NCBI RefSeq assembly: GCF_040712315.1
Contig: NC_134015.1
Coordinates: 10,498,945 to 10,562,944, forward strand
Source: Castanea sativa
Taxonomy: Eukaryota > Streptophyta > Magnoliopsida > Fagales > Fagaceae
Length of the DNA: 64,000 bases
Direction of reading: 5' to 3'
In this document: in pieces, positions 31,841 through 43,584 of the stretch
Position numbering within the stretch: position 1 is the stretch's first letter
How the letters are laid out: the number at the start of each line of letters is the position of its first letter
The notes under the pieces: generated by a model
Told to the model about the DNA's origin: nothing
What the model saw: the letters and a program-made list of their open reading frames with translations, nothing else
The model's database searches: none
Position numbers and translations under genes: made by a program

Positions 31841-32694
31841 AGTGATAATCAATGTGATTGATGAATTCTTAAAATATAATAAATGAGCCCTAAAGCTAAA
31901 ACCATAAATTCAACATTTTTGTTAAAATGGGCCTTGAATCCAACCTTGACCCTGACACAAATTAAGGGTAGATCAAAGTAATAGATGTACTATAAAAAAT
32001 TTTTTAAAAAAAGAGTAACATATGTAAATTTTTCTTAAAAAGTCGTAATATATAGGACTGAGATCGGGTCGGGTCAAGTGGGTTTCATGGCCACCCATTG
32101 CTCGACTCGATAAAAATCGAGTCTGCTAGAGAAGAACCTGACCCATCCCAAAATTTTGAGTCTTGGGTGGGGTCGGTTTATTGGGTATCGGGTCGGGTTT
32201 CTCTCTCTCCTTTTTTTAAAATTTTAAATGTGGTGGTCAGGTCGGGTTAAGATTCTTCCACTTGATTCTACATTTGAACAGACAAAATTGACAATATCCA
32301 AAAATAAGAAAATTTGCAAAGCACTAGTTCAATGGATATGTATGTTTCAATTCATATACTTTTAAGAATGCAAATGTGTTTTTCGAAGAAATTATGAGAC
32401 TATTTTGGAGGTCACAAGCTATAGATTATGCAAGGCTGAATCACAGCATGATCTCCTTCTTCAATTTACTATTATTAGATCAATTTAATTTTTGTGACAC
32501 ATAATGAATGGCCAAATTTAAAATAGGATTCAAATTTGAAATCAAGATTTAATTGAGGAAGACAAGACTCGAAAGGTAACTTTAATTTTCAAAGGTTTGC
32601 ATTAGGAAAATTCAAAAGATGGTTATGATTGGCAAATAATTTATGAAACATTATAAGTTGAGAAGAAAAAAATATTAGGAATAAAGACAAAGTT
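31841..32694. other. Gene-free stretch with a second hAT-like subterminal block
   Basis: At 32050-32250 there are repeated gggtcggg and ctcgactcga/tcgagtc motifs like those of the hAT-like remnant, without definable ends. The rest is AT-rich and featureless. Confidence 0.4.
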
Positions 32695-33081
32695 TAGCTA
32701 CAAAATTTATTGTAGTCTAAGACTACAACCTTATTCAATAAAATAAATATTACTACATATTTTGAAAATCTAACATTTGAATTGCATGTTATTTACGCTC
32801 TTAATACATATGTCAAATTTTGTATCAATTAAATATTATTTACTATATGATCTATAAGCTCAAATTTTATGCATAATTTTAAACTACACAAACTTACAAT
32901 TTAAATAATTTATTGATGACATAGCTATTGATCCTTAATTTTCTAGAAATTTTGCTAGAATGGAGAATATAAGAAGAATATGTGATCTAATGATGGATTT
33001 GTTAAAATTTACCTTCAATAAAAAGATATTGAATAAGGTTGTATACTTAAGCTACAACTAATTTTATAACTAAATTTTATC
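32695..33081. mobile_element. TIR MITE, copy 2 of 2
   Basis: Ends gacaaagtttagctacaaaa and inverted gataaaatttagttataaaa. The interior is homologous to 26623-26978 along most of its length (e.g. atgcataattttaaactaca, ctagaaattttgc). Confidence 0.65.
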
Positions 33082-33428
33082 CTGTGAATAATTGTTTTAG
33101 AACACTATATTTGGAATATAACATCATAATTTTTTTTCTTCTTAACTATATATGTCCATAAATGAGAAATATTACTCCTTAACTTGCTCCTGTCTTTTTT
33201 ACCCTTCTTTGACTGGTTACAATGCTTTTTACATTGAAGCAAATATCATATATCCTTAAATACATTAATTTCTTTCCATTTAAACAAATTTATTTAGTTT
33301 CATTTCCTATTTGTGATAAAGGAAATTTTCGTTTTAATGCATTTTCAACAAAATTTATGGCTTTGGTTTCTAATCTCTACTATAATTAATTAATAGCTTT
33401 TTAAATTTTACTTATTTCTATTTCAAAT

Positions 33429-34004
<576 letters not shown>

Positions 34005-34784
34005 TGTAGGTGCACAATTTGTACCCGGTCCAATCACTAGGTGGACTCAGGCCCAAAGAGCCTTATAAAATAAAAATTTGTAGAATGTGGGCTTCAAACC
34101 TAGACTGTGGATGTTGGACAAGGAAAAAACAGGCTAGATTGCCATTATTCGCGTGTTCAATAGATGAGAACAGTAAAGAATCTCTCCTCGAACGTAATCC
34201 GAGGACAACCTGTATTGCCTTTCTTTCTTTTAAGAACAATATTATAGTTACAATTCAAGTAGTCCATTCCATCTTTCTTCTGCCATCCTCTACCTTTATA
34301 TCTTTCTTCTTCCCTTGTATCCATCTTCTTCTTCCTTCTTTCTTCTACATGTATCACCAATCTCCTCCCTAGATACTTGTCTCATCCAGCACCTTCTTTA
34401 AACCTCCAAATACCAGTTGGAAAGCTGAACCTCACTGTTTAGAGGTCATTTCCCCATTAATGCGGCCAGGGAGGTAGGTGTAGGGTCTTTAATGTGGTGG
34501 TAACAGTTTTTTCTCCTCTGATATTTCTTACACGTTATTCCTTCTAACCACTGCGTGGATCACGCCTTTACCCAATAGATCTTCTGAAATTCTGTCTCTA
34601 AATCCCTTGGTATGTCCCATAACCTTTACTGGGCCTGTCCGAAGAGGTACTCTTCCTCGAACGACTCCTCCACCTCTCGTAGTGTGCACTGGCTTGTGAG
34701 CCTCAAAATCTTTGCTCAGACAGACTTATACCACCAAATCAAGTCCAAGACCCAAATAAACATTTTATCTATTTTACCCCCACA
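34005..34784 (-). mobile_element. Solo LTR, same family as the 39.9-47.4 kb element
   Basis: On the minus strand it starts TGTGGGGGTAAAATAG and ends GTGCACCTACA, homologous to the LTR ends TGTGGGGAGTAAAAGG and GTGCACTTACA. Shared interior: the block with cctacctccctggccgcatt and aatggggaa. It is 780 bp, flanked by a perfect 5-bp duplication aattc at 34000-34004 and 34785-34789. A solo LTR arises by recombination between the two LTRs of a full element. Sequence is clearly more diverged from the full element than that element's two LTRs are from each other. Confidence 0.85.
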
Positions 34785-34889
34785 AATTCCACGGTATGTA
34801 TGGATTCCACATGAGTTTCACATGTTAATAGAGAAATCTCATGAGATGCCAAGATGTCTTCTTGACTTAGATATCCATCTCCCACACAA

Positions 34890-35600
34890 TCCTACAAATC
34901 AAAGTTCAAAGAGAGGCTCACACATTTTTAGCTTTTCAAGAAAATTAGCTATTAGTCTTTCATCAATCCCTAATGAATATATCAAAGCTTTTTTTATTTT
35001 TTATTTCTTTGTTTTCCTACGTATTTCCTTTCTTGTCCTTCTCGTTTTCCTTGAGATTTTCCAATATCGATTCTGGGTGTTATTATTATCAAACTACATG
35101 CCGCACTCATTACTTCCTACGTGATCCGGGTCGTTTACATAGAAATCAGCATTTGTTCCGCATACTACATCTACAAGTCCATGAATACTTATTTATAGTT
35201 TGGTTAAGTCTGACACATCACACATGTCACACATATATTGGATAATTAGTTAGAAACTGATTTCTGTTTCATAATTCAGTTATTACTGTTCATTGTGCAA
35301 CACCAGTCATTTCTGCCTTTCTGGTATATAAACTCTACCGTATCCCTAATTCCGTAATTTACCATAATGAGAACACAGCCATAACTTTCACTCTCATTTT
35401 ATTTCATCTACTTCAATTTCTCTCTCATCCCCAACTTAGTATCACTCAATTTTTCAGATATATATTGTAGCTTCCCATCGGACCTCTCTCTCTGTTTTTT
35501 GATTGAGCAAAGTGCCATGACAATTTTGGGCCTTATGTCCACATTTTCTTTGGGATTTCTTTAACATTTTTATTTTTATTTTTATTGATATCTATATGCA
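34890..35600. repeat. Duplicated module H, copy 1 (other copy 55900-56215)
   Basis: Shared text: ccaatat...ggtgttatta, actacatgcc, cactc...acttcctac, then ctctctctgttttttgattg with gagcaaagtgcc and ttttgggccttat. No gene; ORFs here are short and Leu/Phe-rich from T runs. Confidence 0.6.
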
Positions 35601-35960
35601 GTTAAAAAAAAGCAAAAAGAATTAAACCTTGATCCATTTTTCTTGTATATAAAATTGTATGCTTCGCAATCATTCAAGTCAGTTATGTGAAAAAAGAATT
35701 TTTTTTTTTGCATCATTAAATAATCACTTTATCTATTTTATATAATCAATTTTATAATACATTATTCATCTGTTCTTCATTTTAAGATTCATGATGTTAA
35801 AATAAATAATTTTTTTTCTTTCTCACATAGAAATTTTTTTTTTTTTATTGCCTTTCTCACAGACAAATCACAAATCAACCCATCACAATAGTTCATTTTC
35901 TATGTTTGCATTTCAAAAGTTGATAACTAAGTTTTTTTTTTTTTTTTTTTTTTTAAGTCG
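35601..35960. repeat. Duplicated module D, copy 1 (other copy 49480-49850)
   Basis: Shared text: cttgatcc/t-atttttcttg-atataaa, cactttatctatttta, atctgttcttcattt, tctcacaga-caaatcacaa, then acattttcta-type and aaaagttgataacta. Confidence 0.6.
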
Positions 35961-36004
35961 ATATTTCAAAACATAATCTATTGAGAAATAGTATATCAAA
36001 GTCT

Positions 36005-36240
36005 ATGCAAACATGAGGAGACTTTTCTAAGTAATGTAGTCTTGCTTTTGGCGTGACATGTAACTTTTAAACTTTCTAGAAATCATACTTATACTGTAAT
36101 TTTTTTTTTTTTTTGAAGAAACTTATACTCTAATTTTATATTGCAATATCATGGAAGTTTCCGTGTTAGAAGTTGGACCTTATAGTCAATTCAATATTCA
36201 TGTATTGAGAACAGTAAATAGCAAACAGCTAGCTTCTTAT
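36005..36240. repeat. Duplicated module C, copy 2
   Basis: ggagacttttctaagtaatg, tcttgcttttggcgtgacat and gcaatatcatggaag match copies at 30.2 and 50.1 kb. Confidence 0.65.
36087..36134. mobile_element. Poly(A)-stub insertion, empty site known
   Basis: acttatactgtaat (36087-36100) and acttatactctaat (36121-36134) flank ttttttttttttttgaagaa. The paralogous module at 50178-50210 runs catacttgtcctaatttt straight through, without the insert. Confidence 0.65.
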
Positions 36241-36656
36241 CAGTATTATTTTTTTAAAAAAAATAGAAACTTCTTCTCAGTGAGTTTTTCTTTTTCTTTT
36301 TTGAACTAGAAAATTTTATTAAAAAACAGAGAAAATTACAAAGGAGAAAACAAAAGAGCCTCCTCCTTAAGAAAATCGCTCAGACACGAGGGAAGGGGCA
36401 ACTGAAGGTGAGTTGTAACATTTTTTATTTTTATATTTAGATAGTTACAATAATCAAACTTTAGAATCTTAAACACTTTGTGCATAAAAAATATCAATTA
36501 AATTATAAAACTCTTGGCACTACTTATTAAAAGGTGAGTTGTAATTACCGATAAAACTTTTTTTTAAAATGGTATATTATTGTGTGCCTTTAGAACATAC
36601 GTTAGTAAAATTCTTTTATTATTGGTAAAAGATTCTTTTATTATTGATAAGAGATT

Positions 36657-36705
<49 letters not shown>

Positions 36706-36945
36706 TAACAAATAGCCTTAGGACATTATTTAATAATTCATTTTAAAAAAAATTATAGAAAAATAATTAACGTTTTGACAATTTTTTTTATTTCTCATAA
36801 AAATAATATCAAAACTTTAAACATTAATTAATACTCTAAGGACCCTCGTTAATTAATTTTCAACCGTTTATACTTCCAAAATCCAATAAACTGAAATGCC
36901 CAACAAGAATTTGAACTTTATCTACAAAATACCCTCTTTCACGCA
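36241..36945. other. No gene recognised; (TA)n at 36661-36703
   Basis: AT-rich, includes a (TA)21 run and T runs. No element ends identified. Confidence 0.5.
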
Positions 36946-37860
36946 ATTCTACAGAGTTCAGTGAGAGGTGTACGCGTTTTCTTGAAAGTATTCATCTTAA
37001 TGGTCCGTCTGACTCTAGGCTTGTAGCCACGACATTGGCCTCTGTGGCCAGTTTGTATCTTTTGTTCTGCTTGTTCTGTTTTTATATTTTCAAGCCTATT
37101 TAGCCAAAAAAAGAAAAAAAGAAGAAGAAGAGAAAGTAGTCATCTTTATTAGTCTTCACCATTCCCTAGAAAACAACTTTTTCTTTTTCCTACCAATTTC
37201 TTCTCTTGTCCTTTCCCTTTCCTTCGATTCTCCAAAAATAATTCTGCTACTTTAAACAATTTTTTATACATTTTTTAAAATTTTAAACAATGTACCTTTT
37301 TTCACTCACGTGTATATCAAAAATACTCAAATAACATTTATCAAATTAACCAATCAAACAGACTCTAAAATTTTTACTGTATTTCAACTCAATTGGGCCT
37401 ACCACAACAAAAAGTACTTAATAGATCTAAGCCACTAAAATGGAGCAGATCTGTGATGCTGTCTGTACATATGTCCTTTCCTCGAAGCTCCAATGCCAAA
37501 ATATAACAAAATAAATGTCAAAATTAATTAAATATTTTTTGCAGTGGCTGACATGTAATAGATCAAAGTAATAAATGCAAATAAAAAATTATGTTATGAC
37601 AATACACGTGACTCCCACTTGAGAGAGCTCCGTGTCTCGACTCTGATGAGAAAGATGCCTTGCGAATCCACCCTCCACCGCTCCACGCACTCATCTTCAA
37701 AAGTCCAAAAAGAAGCCCACGCGTTTTCCTGAAAGCAGTCATCTTTATTAGTCTTTCATCATTCCCTATATATTAACTTTTTCTTTTTCCTACCCATTTC
37801 CTCTTTCCTTTGATTCCCCAAAAGCAATTCTGCTACAGGCGCATTATTTATAAATTCTTT
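36946..37860. repeat. Duplicated module A, two copies
   Basis: Module A reads acagagttca...cgcgttttcttgaaag, catctttattagtcttcacc, attccctagaaaacaacttt, ttctttttcctacc and ends caa-aattctgctac. Copies here: 36946-37255 (interrupted) and 37685-37855. Others: about 34905-35060 (weak), 52570-52690 (partial), 52885-53060 with 53218-53690, and 54440-54570. The spread suggests repeated duplication of one flank. Confidence 0.6.
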
Positions 37861-37901
37861 TTCCTTCCACTACTATTATCACTTTAATGCACGTTAAGGA
37901 A

Positions 37902-38096
37902 GGTTTGAAATCAACTTATTTGAATGAAATTGAAACTTTTTTATTAAAAGTATTATAATTAAAAATAAAAATTAGTTGAAATAGTACCGTAGAACTTAAG
38001 AATAGTATCAAAAAGTATAGTAAGCTTACAAATAGTAACAAAAATAAGTTAAATAGTAAAATAAATAAACTTTTTAAATTAGAGTCAAACGCACAC
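37902..38096 (-). mobile_element. Dispersed MITE, copy 3 of 3 (inverted)
   Basis: Reverse complement of the unit at 1886-2085 and 29626-29853; right end caaacgcacac, left end aggtttgaaat. Confidence 0.5.
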
Positions 38097-39108
38097 TAAT
38101 TATAAATTGTCATTTCAATAATTGTGAGCAATTATAATTTCTACTATCTTTCAACTCAATTGGCCTACTATAACAAAAAGGAAGTAAGGCTGTAAATGAA
38201 TAAAGTTATTTATAAAGAGCTGGAACTTGGTTTGGTCAAAAACTTATTTATATTTGTTTGTTTAAAAAAACAATTTCAATTCAAATCTTAAGTATAGGTT
38301 GATTATTAAACAAACAAAATTCAAACATAATAATGTGTTCATGAGCATACATGTAAATATAAAGGCTTAATTTAACTATATATAATGTTATATTTTTACA
38401 TTCTATACTAGTCCAAAAATATATTTATATAGACTTTAAATTGAATTGTATAATTTTGTCAACAGGTTCATATAATATAAACTATTATTTGTTAACTTAT
38501 TAATAATATAAATGGTCCATTCGTAGCAAAAATTCATAGAATTATGAAGAGATAAAACATTTTAATCATGGTTTCATAATATATGAGAAAAAAAATAAAT
38601 TAATCAAGTAATTCGTGAACAAGTTTGAACTTACTCAACAAAAAATGAGTCAAGCTTGAACATATAATCTTTTTTAGTGATATCTCGAGCTCGGCTTGTG
38701 TTCAAAAAATTAATTTGAATGAACAAGCTTGAATTTTAAACACTTAACTCATTTACGTTCTTAAAAGGAAGAAGAGAATGTGTGAAAAAACTTTTGGCAA
38801 ATTTGGTGTCTATTAATTTAATGTATACAAATATGCTAGCTAAAAGAAAAAGTAAACTTTGATTTTTTTTTCCTTGTAAATAAAATTTTACAGTAAGTTT
38901 AGTCACAAAATATTTCACACTAAATTTCACAAATATCAAAATAATAAGTTATTAATAATGAATAATAAAATAGCATGAGTAATGAACTCATATAAGAATT
39001 AATAATAAATATTTCACTAACTGAACAGTTCTAAAAAGGGAATTTGTGAAAACTGTATAGTCTGTACTGAATCTAATGATTGTATATGGATACGTCAGCT
39101 AAAAAGAG

Positions 39109-39160
39109 CAAAAGATTATACTTTTTTTTTTTTTGTTGAGAAAACAAAAGATTAAACTTT
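39109..39160. mobile_element. Poly(A)-stub insertion, empty sites known
   Basis: caaaagattatacttt (39109-39124) and caaaagattaaacttt (39145-39160) flank ttttttttttgttgagaaaa. Paralogous segments at 38835-38866 and 55414-55440 read gctaaaagaaaaagtaaact with no insert. Confidence 0.7.
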
Positions 39161-39620
39161 GATCCTCTTTTTCTTGTAGATAAAGTTTTATAATAAGTTT
39201 ATATCACAATATATTTTCTAATAAATCTCACAACTATTTGAAATAATAAGTTACTAATTAATGACGGATAATAAAATGGTGTTGGTAGAAGACTCATGGG
39301 CATTAATAATATATATTCCATCAATTCAAAAGTTCTAAAATTTATTATGAAAATTGTTTTGGTAACATTACACACAATTTTACGCTTACTAACATGGACA
39401 CAAATAAGTTCACTTACTGTCATACATGCGTTGAAAGATATAAGCATGTACATGAAATGCCATTTTAAAGCTTCAATCTTTTTTTCTTTTTTTTTTTGGG
39501 AAAAATATCAGTAGAGAATGTATTATTTCATCAACAATCAACACTCTGCCTATATCATAAATTTTTTTGTTTCATCTAACATCTTGTCTCTATGTGCAAC
39601 AGCATTAGGATTTTCCTGCA

Positions 39621-39932
39621 AAATGTCATTTTTAAATGAAAGCTGCTCAAGATTATACAATTTTTCCTATAGATTTTACTGTGGACAGGTAATTACTTAC
39701 ATTAGTCTTTCACGATTAATGCTATGCTTGGTTTGAAGGAAAGGAAGGGACTAGAAAAGATTAAGGAGATGGAAAATAGAAAAAACAAAGGGAAAGAAAT
39801 TATTATTTTAGGTGCGTTTGGACCTAGAGAGAGAAAAATAATAAAATAATTACTTTAGTATTTTATCTTTATAAATTATAAGTTTTTTTTAGGAAGATTA
39901 TAAATTATAAGTTAATAATTAATTATGAGAAT
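39621..39932. other. Left flank of the LTR retrotransposon
   Basis: Contains ggaaaggaaggga, also found near 52975. At 39869-39884 and 39898-39913 ttataaattataagtt is repeated perfectly around ttttttaggaaga, another poly(A)-stub pattern. Confidence 0.6.
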
Positions 39933-40709
39933 TGTGGGGAGTAAAAGGACCCAAGGAGGCATTTGGGCCTTTGGACTCTAGCAAGGAGAGCCAAACTGCG
40001 CTTGGGTTAAGGATTTGTTAGTACTGCGAATCGGCACATACGTCGAGAGTCCGAGGATACAGCCGAGGGTAAGTTTCTCCTCGGACAGATCAAAGAGAAC
40101 TCGAAAATTCACTACAAAGGTCAAGGCAGAATTCTGGAAAGACTGTTGGTTAAGAGGGGGAAACCTTGAACCTTCTAGATACACTGGTGTTAGAAAAATA
40201 TTATGAGCAAAGGCTGCCACCTCCACATTAAAGACTCTGCACCTACCTCCCTGGCCGCATTAATGGGGAAGTACCGGCCTTGTCCACTGCATTAATGGGG
40301 AAGTGACCCCTGGACAGTAGAACTGAAACTTCTGGTCACTATTCAAAAGCACTAAGAGAAGAAATATCTAGGGAGGAGGAGGTTTGAGCAACACGTGGAT
40401 AAAGTATCAGGAAAAGAAGTATTTAAGGGGGATGAACGCCAAGGAAAAGGGGGGAAAAGAAATGAAGAATTGTAATCTTTAAGAAAGAAAGAGAAATTAT
40501 ACAGAGATAGTCATCGGCTTACGTCCGAGGAGGTCTATTTGCAATTATCATTTGTTATTTACAAGTGTTTGTACTTCTTAGCCTGTTGTCAAGCTCTCAG
40601 TACCTCTAACCTAGATTTCAGGCCCACACTCTACAAATTTCATTGTTTAAGGCTCATTGGGCTTGAGCCCGTAATTGTCTTTGGGTCCAGGTGCAATTGT
40701 GCACTTACA
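39933..40709 (+). repeat. 5' LTR
   Basis: TGTGGGGAGTAAAAGG to GTGCACTTACA, 777 bp. It contains repeated cattaatggggaagt and a 3' part rich in cctcgg/ccgagg. Small ORFs inside it are not genes. Confidence 0.92.
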
Positions 40710-40730
40710 ATTGGCGCCATCTGTGGGAAA
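40710..40730 (+). other. Primer binding site
   Basis: Directly after the LTR comes at-tggcgccatctgtggga. A TGGCGCC start adjacent to the 5' LTR is common in Tat-type elements. I do not name the tRNA. Confidence 0.65.
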
Positions 40731-40757
40731 TCTAGTCTGGAAAGGAGCTGGGATACT

Positions 40758-42185
40758 ATGGCAGGCCTAGGTTCTCACCATGCAGAATCACAGGGATCAC
40801 AACCGGAGGATCTTTTCGAGCGTCTTGAGTGTCGAAGGGATCGTGAGGGAAGTGTCCATACAGAATACCCTAGGGCTAGCCATACTCATAGCGGGGGTAG
40901 CACCACCCACGAGGATGGTGCTAAAGCCATGCAGAAGGAGATTAATCGTTTGAAAAGAAAGCTGCGCCGCGCTAGACGCAAGTCTTCACCGTCCTCATCT
41001 GATCCTTCTTCAGAGGAGGTCCGGGGAGGTAGTTATAGCTCAAGGTCATGCTCACCCCCCAGCGCAATGTCCTTTTGTGAAGAGGACGACCAGCCAGTTC
41101 GCAGATGCAAGAAACTTCCTTCCAGGGGCTTGGGGAACGATGCTATGAGCCGGGCATTGCACCAACTCTCCAAATCTCCACTCTCACGGAGGATTGAGAA
41201 GGGGAGGCTCCCCAGGAGATTCACCCAACCCACCTTTACCATCTACAATGGCCGGACTGATCCGGTGGAGCACGTGAGTCACTTTAATTAGAGGATGGCG
41301 GTGCACTCTTATAGCGAGACCCTGATGTGTAAAGTTTTCCCCTCTAGCTTGGGACCCGTTGCTATGAGGTGGTTCAACGGCCTTAAATCGGGGTCTGTAG
41401 GTTCGTTTGGGGAGCTTACTAGAGCATTCGCTTCACGGTTTATTACATGTAGCAGAGTACCTCGGCCATTGGACTCGCTGCTATCTATGACCATGAGGGA
41501 AGGGGAGACATTGAAAGCATACTCCGACCGGTACTGGGAGATGTTTAACTAGATAGATGGTGATTTTGATGAGGTGGCGCTCAATACCTTTAAGGTAGGT
41601 CTTCCTACTGATCATGATTTAAGGAAGTCCTTGACCAAAAAGCCCGTCCGCAGCGTACGTCGCCTCATGGATCGTATTGATGAATACAAAAGGGTAGAGG
41701 AAGACCAGCAGCAAGGAAAGGGTAAGAAGAAGGTTATCCCGCAGGAGAGAAGGGATTTCAGGTCGGACAGATACCACAACAACAAGCCGAGGAGAGATTA
41801 TACCGGGCAGTCCGGCTCGGCAGCACCTCAGGCCGTGAACACTGTGTTCCGAGAACCAGTACACCAACTACTGGAGAAAGGTCTTGATTTAGTTGAGGAA
41901 CGACGCGAGGCAGCTATGGTCCAAATGGCTTATTATCAACAGAAGCTTAAACGGGGATATGATGCCCACGTGAAGCTAAGGCCACTCGCGCCTGGGGATC
42001 TTGTACTAAGAAAAGTTGTGGGCACTTCTAAGAACCGAGCTTGGGGTAAGCTAGGGCCAAACTGGGAAGACCCTTATCGCATTGTTTCAATAGCAGGCAT
42101 AGGGTCATATCGGCTAGCTGACCTAGATGAAAGAATTGTACCACGCCCATGGAATGTAAATAACCTTCGAAGGTATTACTATTAA
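40758..42185 (+). pseudogene. gag joined to integrase C-terminus, two TAG stops
   Basis: One frame of 476 codons. N-terminal third: polar, with a basic helix (RLKRKLRRARRKSSPSSSD). Middle: retrotrans_gag domain, seen as YNGRTDPVEHVSHFN, MRWFNGLKSGSVGSFGEL and AFASRFITCSR. C-terminal: EAAMVQMAYYQQKLKRGYDA, LRPLAPGDLVLRKV, GPNWEDPYRI and SYRLADLDERIVPRPWN, the end of a gypsy integrase with its GPY-type module. The join is near 41870-41890; the gag zinc knuckle and everything through the integrase core are deleted. TAG stops lie at 41289-41291 and 41550-41552, both after Phe-Asn. Confidence 0.85.
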
Positions 42186-42219
42186 TAAATCGTGCTTTTC
42201 TTAGTTAACAGTTCAAAGT

Positions 42220-43110
42220 TATTAATATCTCAGGGGCTTACAGTTACTTTTCTTAAGTGTCAAACAGAAACTTGGTTAAGTATGGTCCTCGGACCACAAA
42301 CCTTGGGAAAATTGATATCTTGTCATTTGTTAAACAGAACCTTAGTTATGCCGGGTCCTCGGACCTTCTACTTTGGAGAAATTAACATTTGAAGTTACTA
42401 TTCTTAAGTGTCAAACAGAAACTTGGTTAAGTATGGTCCTCGACCACAAACCTTGTGGAAATTGATATCTTGTCATTTGTTAAACAGAACCTTAGTTATG
42501 CCGGGTCCTCGGACCTTCTACTTTGGAGAAATTAACATTTGAAGTTACTATTCTTAAGTGTCAAATAGAAACTTGGTTAAGTATGGTCCTCGGACCACAA
42601 ACCTTGTGAAAATTGATATCTTGTCATTTGTTAAACAGAACCTTAGTTATGCCGTGTCGTCGAACCTTCTACTTTGGAGAAATTAACATTTGAAGTTACT
42701 ATTCTTAAGTGTCAAACAGAAACTTGGTTAAGTATGGTCCTCGGACGACAAACCTTGTGAAAATTGATTTCTTGTCATTTGTTAAACAGAACCTTAGTTA
42801 TGCCGGGTCCTCAGACCTTCTACTTTGGAGAAATTAACATTTGAAGTTACTATTCTTAAGTGTCAAACAGAAACTTGGTTAAGTATGGTCCTCGGATCAC
42901 AAACCTTGTGAAAATTGATATCTTGTCATTTGTTAAACAAAACCTTAGTTATGCCGGGTCCTCAGACCTTCTACTTTGGAGAAATTAACAATTGAAGTTA
43001 CTATTCTTAAGTGTCAAACAGAAACTTGGTTAAGTATGGTCCTCGGACCACAAATCTTGTGGAAATTGATATTTTCTCATTTGTTAAACAGCACTTTAGT
43101 CACTGTTCTT
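42220..43110 (+). repeat. 151-bp tandem array, about six copies
   Basis: tcttaagtgtcaaacagaaa recurs at 42251, 42402, 42552, 42703, 42854 and 43005 (spacings 151, 150, 151, 151, 151). Each unit holds ggtcctcggaccacaaacct and gccgggtcctcggaccttct, so it contains short ccgagg palindromes. Units are 95% or more alike. A degenerate partial unit follows to about 43250. Confidence 0.92.
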
Positions 43111-43584
43111 ATTCTTATCATACGCTTTGTGGAAATCAGTATCCTACCATTCATTAACTTAGATCTTAAGTTCTATATCTTTAAGTGTTAAACAAATTTT
43201 TGTAAGGAATAGCCCTCGGACCTTACATCCTACTGAAAGTAATACCTCAGATTACAAAGGTTCAACCACCATGTGAGTTTTTTAACTAAGGCATTGTTTA
43301 ATATCCAACTTAGTTAATCTCTGTCAGGTTCTTAAATATTCTACTTTGCAAAGAAAATATGCTCATGGCTGTTTAGAGGTTATCATTGTGCAACTCCTGG
43401 AGTTAGATTTGTTTATACTGTTCTTCCTTTAACTATGTATTAGTGAGAACTTTCATGACAAGCACAAAAAGAATAAAGTAAAACAAGTACGGCATGAGTG
43501 AAAGTTGAATAAAATTGTTCTTCATTAATTATATACATCATCAAAAAAAAAAAGGGGAAGTACATGAAAGTCCTAAGCTAGGCC
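43111..43584 (+). other. Spacer between tandem array and antisense ORF
   Basis: Degenerate array text, then unique sequence; probable 3' UTR of the antisense gene. Confidence 0.4.

Larger units (their letters stand above)
37380..39620. repeat. About 2-kb segmental duplication, copy 1 (other copy 54030-55890)
   Basis: Long collinear match with 54030-55890: ctgacatgtaatagatcaa, tgaatccaccctccaccgct, caactcaattg-gcctac, attgaattgtataa, gctagctaaaagaaaaagta, ggacacaaataagtt and aagcttcaatct. A third partial copy is at 47395-47660. Copy 1 differs by holding MITE copy 3 and a poly(A) stub. Confidence 0.7.

Noticed and set aside
35815..35865. Poly(A)-stub candidate between two ctttctcaca repeats
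   Set aside because: The paralogous module at 49690-49740 has the same layout, so it is old shared sequence and not a recent insertion.
39978..40226. ORFs in the LTRs on both strands (also 46653-46901)
   Set aside because: Present in both LTRs, overlapping opposite frames, no known domain.
42220..43110. CRISPR-like regular repeats
   Set aside because: The units are contiguous with no unique spacers, and the DNA is eukaryotic.
42192..43191. Short ORFs in the retrotransposon array
   Set aside because: They repeat with the 151-bp unit and have no protein features.
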